Shown here: positions 17,108-19,191 of the stretch, in pieces
Position numbering within the stretch: the stretch's first letter is position 1
Layout of the letters: each line of letters starts with the position of its first letter
NCBI GenBank assembly: GCA_946803715.1
Contig: CAMPET010000010.1
Coordinates: forward strand, 301,670-320,860
DNA length: 19,191 bases
Reading direction: 5' to 3'
Source: Beroe ovata
Lineage: Eukaryota; Ctenophora; Nuda; Beroida; Beroidae
The notes under the pieces: generated by a model
What the model was told of the DNA's origin: nothing
Seen by the model: the letters and a program-made list of their open reading frames with translations, nothing else
Database searches by the model: none
Translations under genes and position numbers: made by a program

Positions 17108-17194
17108 AATCTCTCTCTCATTATTGAAACGGACGAATGTGCCGACTACAACGACATCTGGCTGATCATAAAATATACCGCTATCATTTAGCAG
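17108..17194 (-). CDS. Unidentified coding exon
   Basis: This 87-nt open segment sits between acceptor aatttaaaacag and donor gtaagat, phase 0/0 if read as 29 codons. It encodes LLNDSGIFYDQPDVVVVGTF, then VRFNNEREI. The composition is protein-like, with a hydrophobic strand VVVVGTF. I do not recognise the family. It could belong to a separate gene upstream of CNOT4, or be a chance open frame. It does not match the missing CNOT4 RING. Confidence 0.45.
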
Positions 17195-18928
17195 CTGTTT
17201 TAAATTCACATGAAGACTGGAATTTCAATAATAATAATAATAAAATATTGTAGTTTTTCACAGAGGAAATAACGTACATCAAGGGGAAGATACCCGGAAA
17301 AGATTTAAACATCTGAATGAAAAACCTGAGGCTCTCGAGAGGAATTCTTAGGAAAATGGCAAATGTGATACAAGCGTATAACATATATTATACCCTCCAC
17401 AACACCAATTCTCCAAGGTCACATTGTGCAGGAACAATGAAAACAAGCACCAATGATAGGCTCATGGATGTGTTAGCAGCAGTGAAAACATTGCTATGTT
17501 GTACACGATGTTTAATACGCAGGAGTCTGTATATCCATATATTTGCTCCTAATTCTATATAACCGCACCTTAGTGTACAGCAGCTCACAGAAAAAGTCTG
17601 CATCATACTGTGTTTGTTTGTTTGTTTACAGCGTTCATGTATGATAAATGCTAATGTAGGTATAAATTTCATTTGATGGTCAGGAGTAGTAGTCGAATGT
17701 GTGTATGTACAATAATATACATTGTGTGTTATACGTCATGTGTATACTGTATGGTGTGTACAATGTCAATATATCACGTGTATAGTGTATACTGTATAGT
17801 ATGATGCTACTGAAGACAGCGACTCATAGCTAGTATTGACACACGTGTGCTGTGTGTGTGGACACTCAGGTGCTAAGTCTGAGAATAAAGTGTGTATTGA
17901 GGGCGGGGTCGGATGATCAAACTTGAAAATGTTCCATAAAATATTAAGTCGCAGGGTTTTGGGGTTAGAATAAAATAAGATATGGGTATCATTCAGCGAT
18001 CTAGCTTCCCAATGATCCCGTCTTCCTGTCTCTATTATAGCTCTATGATCCATCAAAATGCCCCCGTCTATCAACTAGAAACCTTGCGAACTCTCATAAC
18101 ATATATTCTACTGAAATTAGTTACAGGGTGACGTGTGTACACATTGGTCATCAATGACAAAGTTGACATATGCTTTGTCATATGTAGGATATGGTGGGAG
18201 ACAGATGGTTGGTAAAAAAACCATACGATAACGTGTCAAATGTCAACGTACGATTTCAGACTGTGGTGATATGTGTCATTTACTCATTTGGTATATGCTT
18301 AGTAGTGTGGGAAACTGTTCAGATTGACAGAAAAATTACCAAAATATCAAATTCTGGTTTAGGACAATGCCACTAATCTTGGCTTATATCTATCCCATTT
18401 TCAATTTTGCCAATTTTGTAACGACTTCACTAGAATGAGTAAGCTAGGTTCCGCCTGGTACTGGAATAGTTGATTACGGTATGGTACGTCAGAGGATAGG
18501 GGGTTTATCACTCTTCACTCAGACATATATCCACCCTTGATAGGGGGATTTCATTACGCGCTGTTTTCCACGTACAAGCGAAGCAGTAGGAGTAACTAGT
18601 AACTGGCGGGCGATCAAAATATGGATGATGCTGATTGCTGATGATGTCACACCTCAGTAGTAGCTGATAATTATGATAATTACAACTCTCTGACAGCACA
18701 ATATCATGTTCAGGGAATATGCTAATTAGTCTGTGTGTCAGAAGGTAAGGGTGAAGGGCGGGGAAGTAACCACGTTGATCCACCTAGATATGAAATAATG
18801 ACACACGGTCTCAATATATTATGTGATTTATTTAACCCGAATCATTATGAAGAATATAAAATATTGAAATTGAAGTGATTCACGTCTCACTCTTGACAAT
18901 GCGGTACTAAAATAACTCAGAACTCACA
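17195..18928. other. AT-rich stretch, no gene recognised
   Basis: It contains (AAT)n at 17227-17244, (GTTT)n at 17611-17628, a GTATA-rich repeat at 17700-17805 and an 8-bp inverted repeat around 18153-18180. Open frames on both strands (for example 17388-17672, 17766-18074 and 18508-18783 on minus) show no recognisable domain. Confidence 0.5.
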
Positions 18929-18983
18929 CTAAATCGACATAGGAAAACACACGACGAGACGTAGCATAAAGGAGAAGATTTCA
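18929..18983 (-). other. Exon-like segment with strong polypyrimidine acceptor
   Basis: On the minus strand a long pyrimidine tract (ctccctttcttgtag) is followed by about 55 bases and a gtgagt donor near 18928. The only long open frame reads KSSPLCYVSSCVFLCRFS, which I do not recognise. It could be a noncoding exon. Confidence 0.25.
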
Positions 18984-19191
18984 CTACAAGAAAGGGAGAG
19001 GGAGGGAAGAGAGGGAGAGAGTTAACAAGCCAGTAGAAGCTAGGATACTGCCCAATGACAATGCAAGGTCAGCCTGTATAATCGGTACGTTATACTAAGC
19101 AACGGAGGGCCAAATGACCTAGTTACACACCGATTACCTGTCTATTAGGAGTAGGTAGTATTGGGCTTGCGCATGTACGTGTGTGTGTGTG
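18984..19191. other. Right flank
   Basis: A purine-rich plus-strand tract (18990-19020) is followed by unremarkable sequence and a terminal GT run (19178-19191). Confidence 0.5.

Noticed and set aside
17766-18074. 102-codon minus-strand frame beginning IDGGILMDHRAII
   Set aside because: The beginning looks protein-like, but I found no recognisable family or convincing donor, and it runs into GTATA-rich repeat.
14384-19191. CNOT4 RING exon
   Set aside because: Reverse-strand searches for Cys-Pro-x-x-Cys/Cys-Pro-x-Cys codon patterns gave only frames broken by nearby stops (for example around 16950).
1-19191. tRNA, rRNA, CRISPR array, transposase or viral remnant
   Set aside because: No cloverleaf, spaced identical repeats, long terminal repeats or recognisable polymerase/transposase residues were seen by reading. 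A database search was not possible.

Overview
This is a piece of an animal genome. It has no bacterial gene density. Coding sequence is broken into short exons with GT/AG junctions, introns are AT-rich and mostly about 100-800 bp, and CA/GT microsatellites are common. Two ambiguous bases (2835 and 13070) suggest a draft assembly. Both genes I could reconstruct are metazoan-type proteins but diverged from the vertebrate versions. That fits an invertebrate, perhaps an early-branching lineage such as a sponge, although I cannot fix the species.

Two genes lie head-to-tail on the minus strand. The first to be transcribed is CNOT4, the E3 ligase / RNA-binding subunit associated with CCR4-NOT. I recover 16 coding exons from 14383 down to the stop at 8494. 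Their splice phases all agree and together give 554 codons plus a stop. They cover the post-RING linker, the RRM, the C3H1 zinc finger and a long Q/P/N-rich tail. The RING exon is not recognisable in the 4.8 kb upstream and probably lies beyond the window.

The second gene is a p190 RhoGAP (ARHGAP5/ARHGAP35 family). A CpG-rich block (about 7340-7700) probably holds its promoter. A candidate noncoding 5' exon ends at 7269. Coding then starts at 6774 with a P-loop exon, followed by a 1389-nt exon with the rest of the GTPase domain and the first FF domains, the end of the FF region, and parts of two pseudo-GTPase domains. One or more exons between 3677 and 1756 are unresolved. The catalytic RhoGAP domain would lie off the left edge.

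The right part (14.4-19.2 kb) is mostly noncoding. It holds striking arrays of CACGTG palindromes at regular spacing, a strong hairpin and simple repeats. It also has one convincing but unidentified minus-strand exon (17194-17108) and a weaker one near 19.0 kb.

The most unusual signals are three. Simple repeats abut CNOT4 splice donors, and in two introns they repeat the donor sequence itself. The CACGTG arrays run at 22-bp or 14-bp periods. The p190 leader contains minimal uORFs, one overlapping the main start codon. I see no mobile element, CRISPR array, rRNA or tRNA that I can support.
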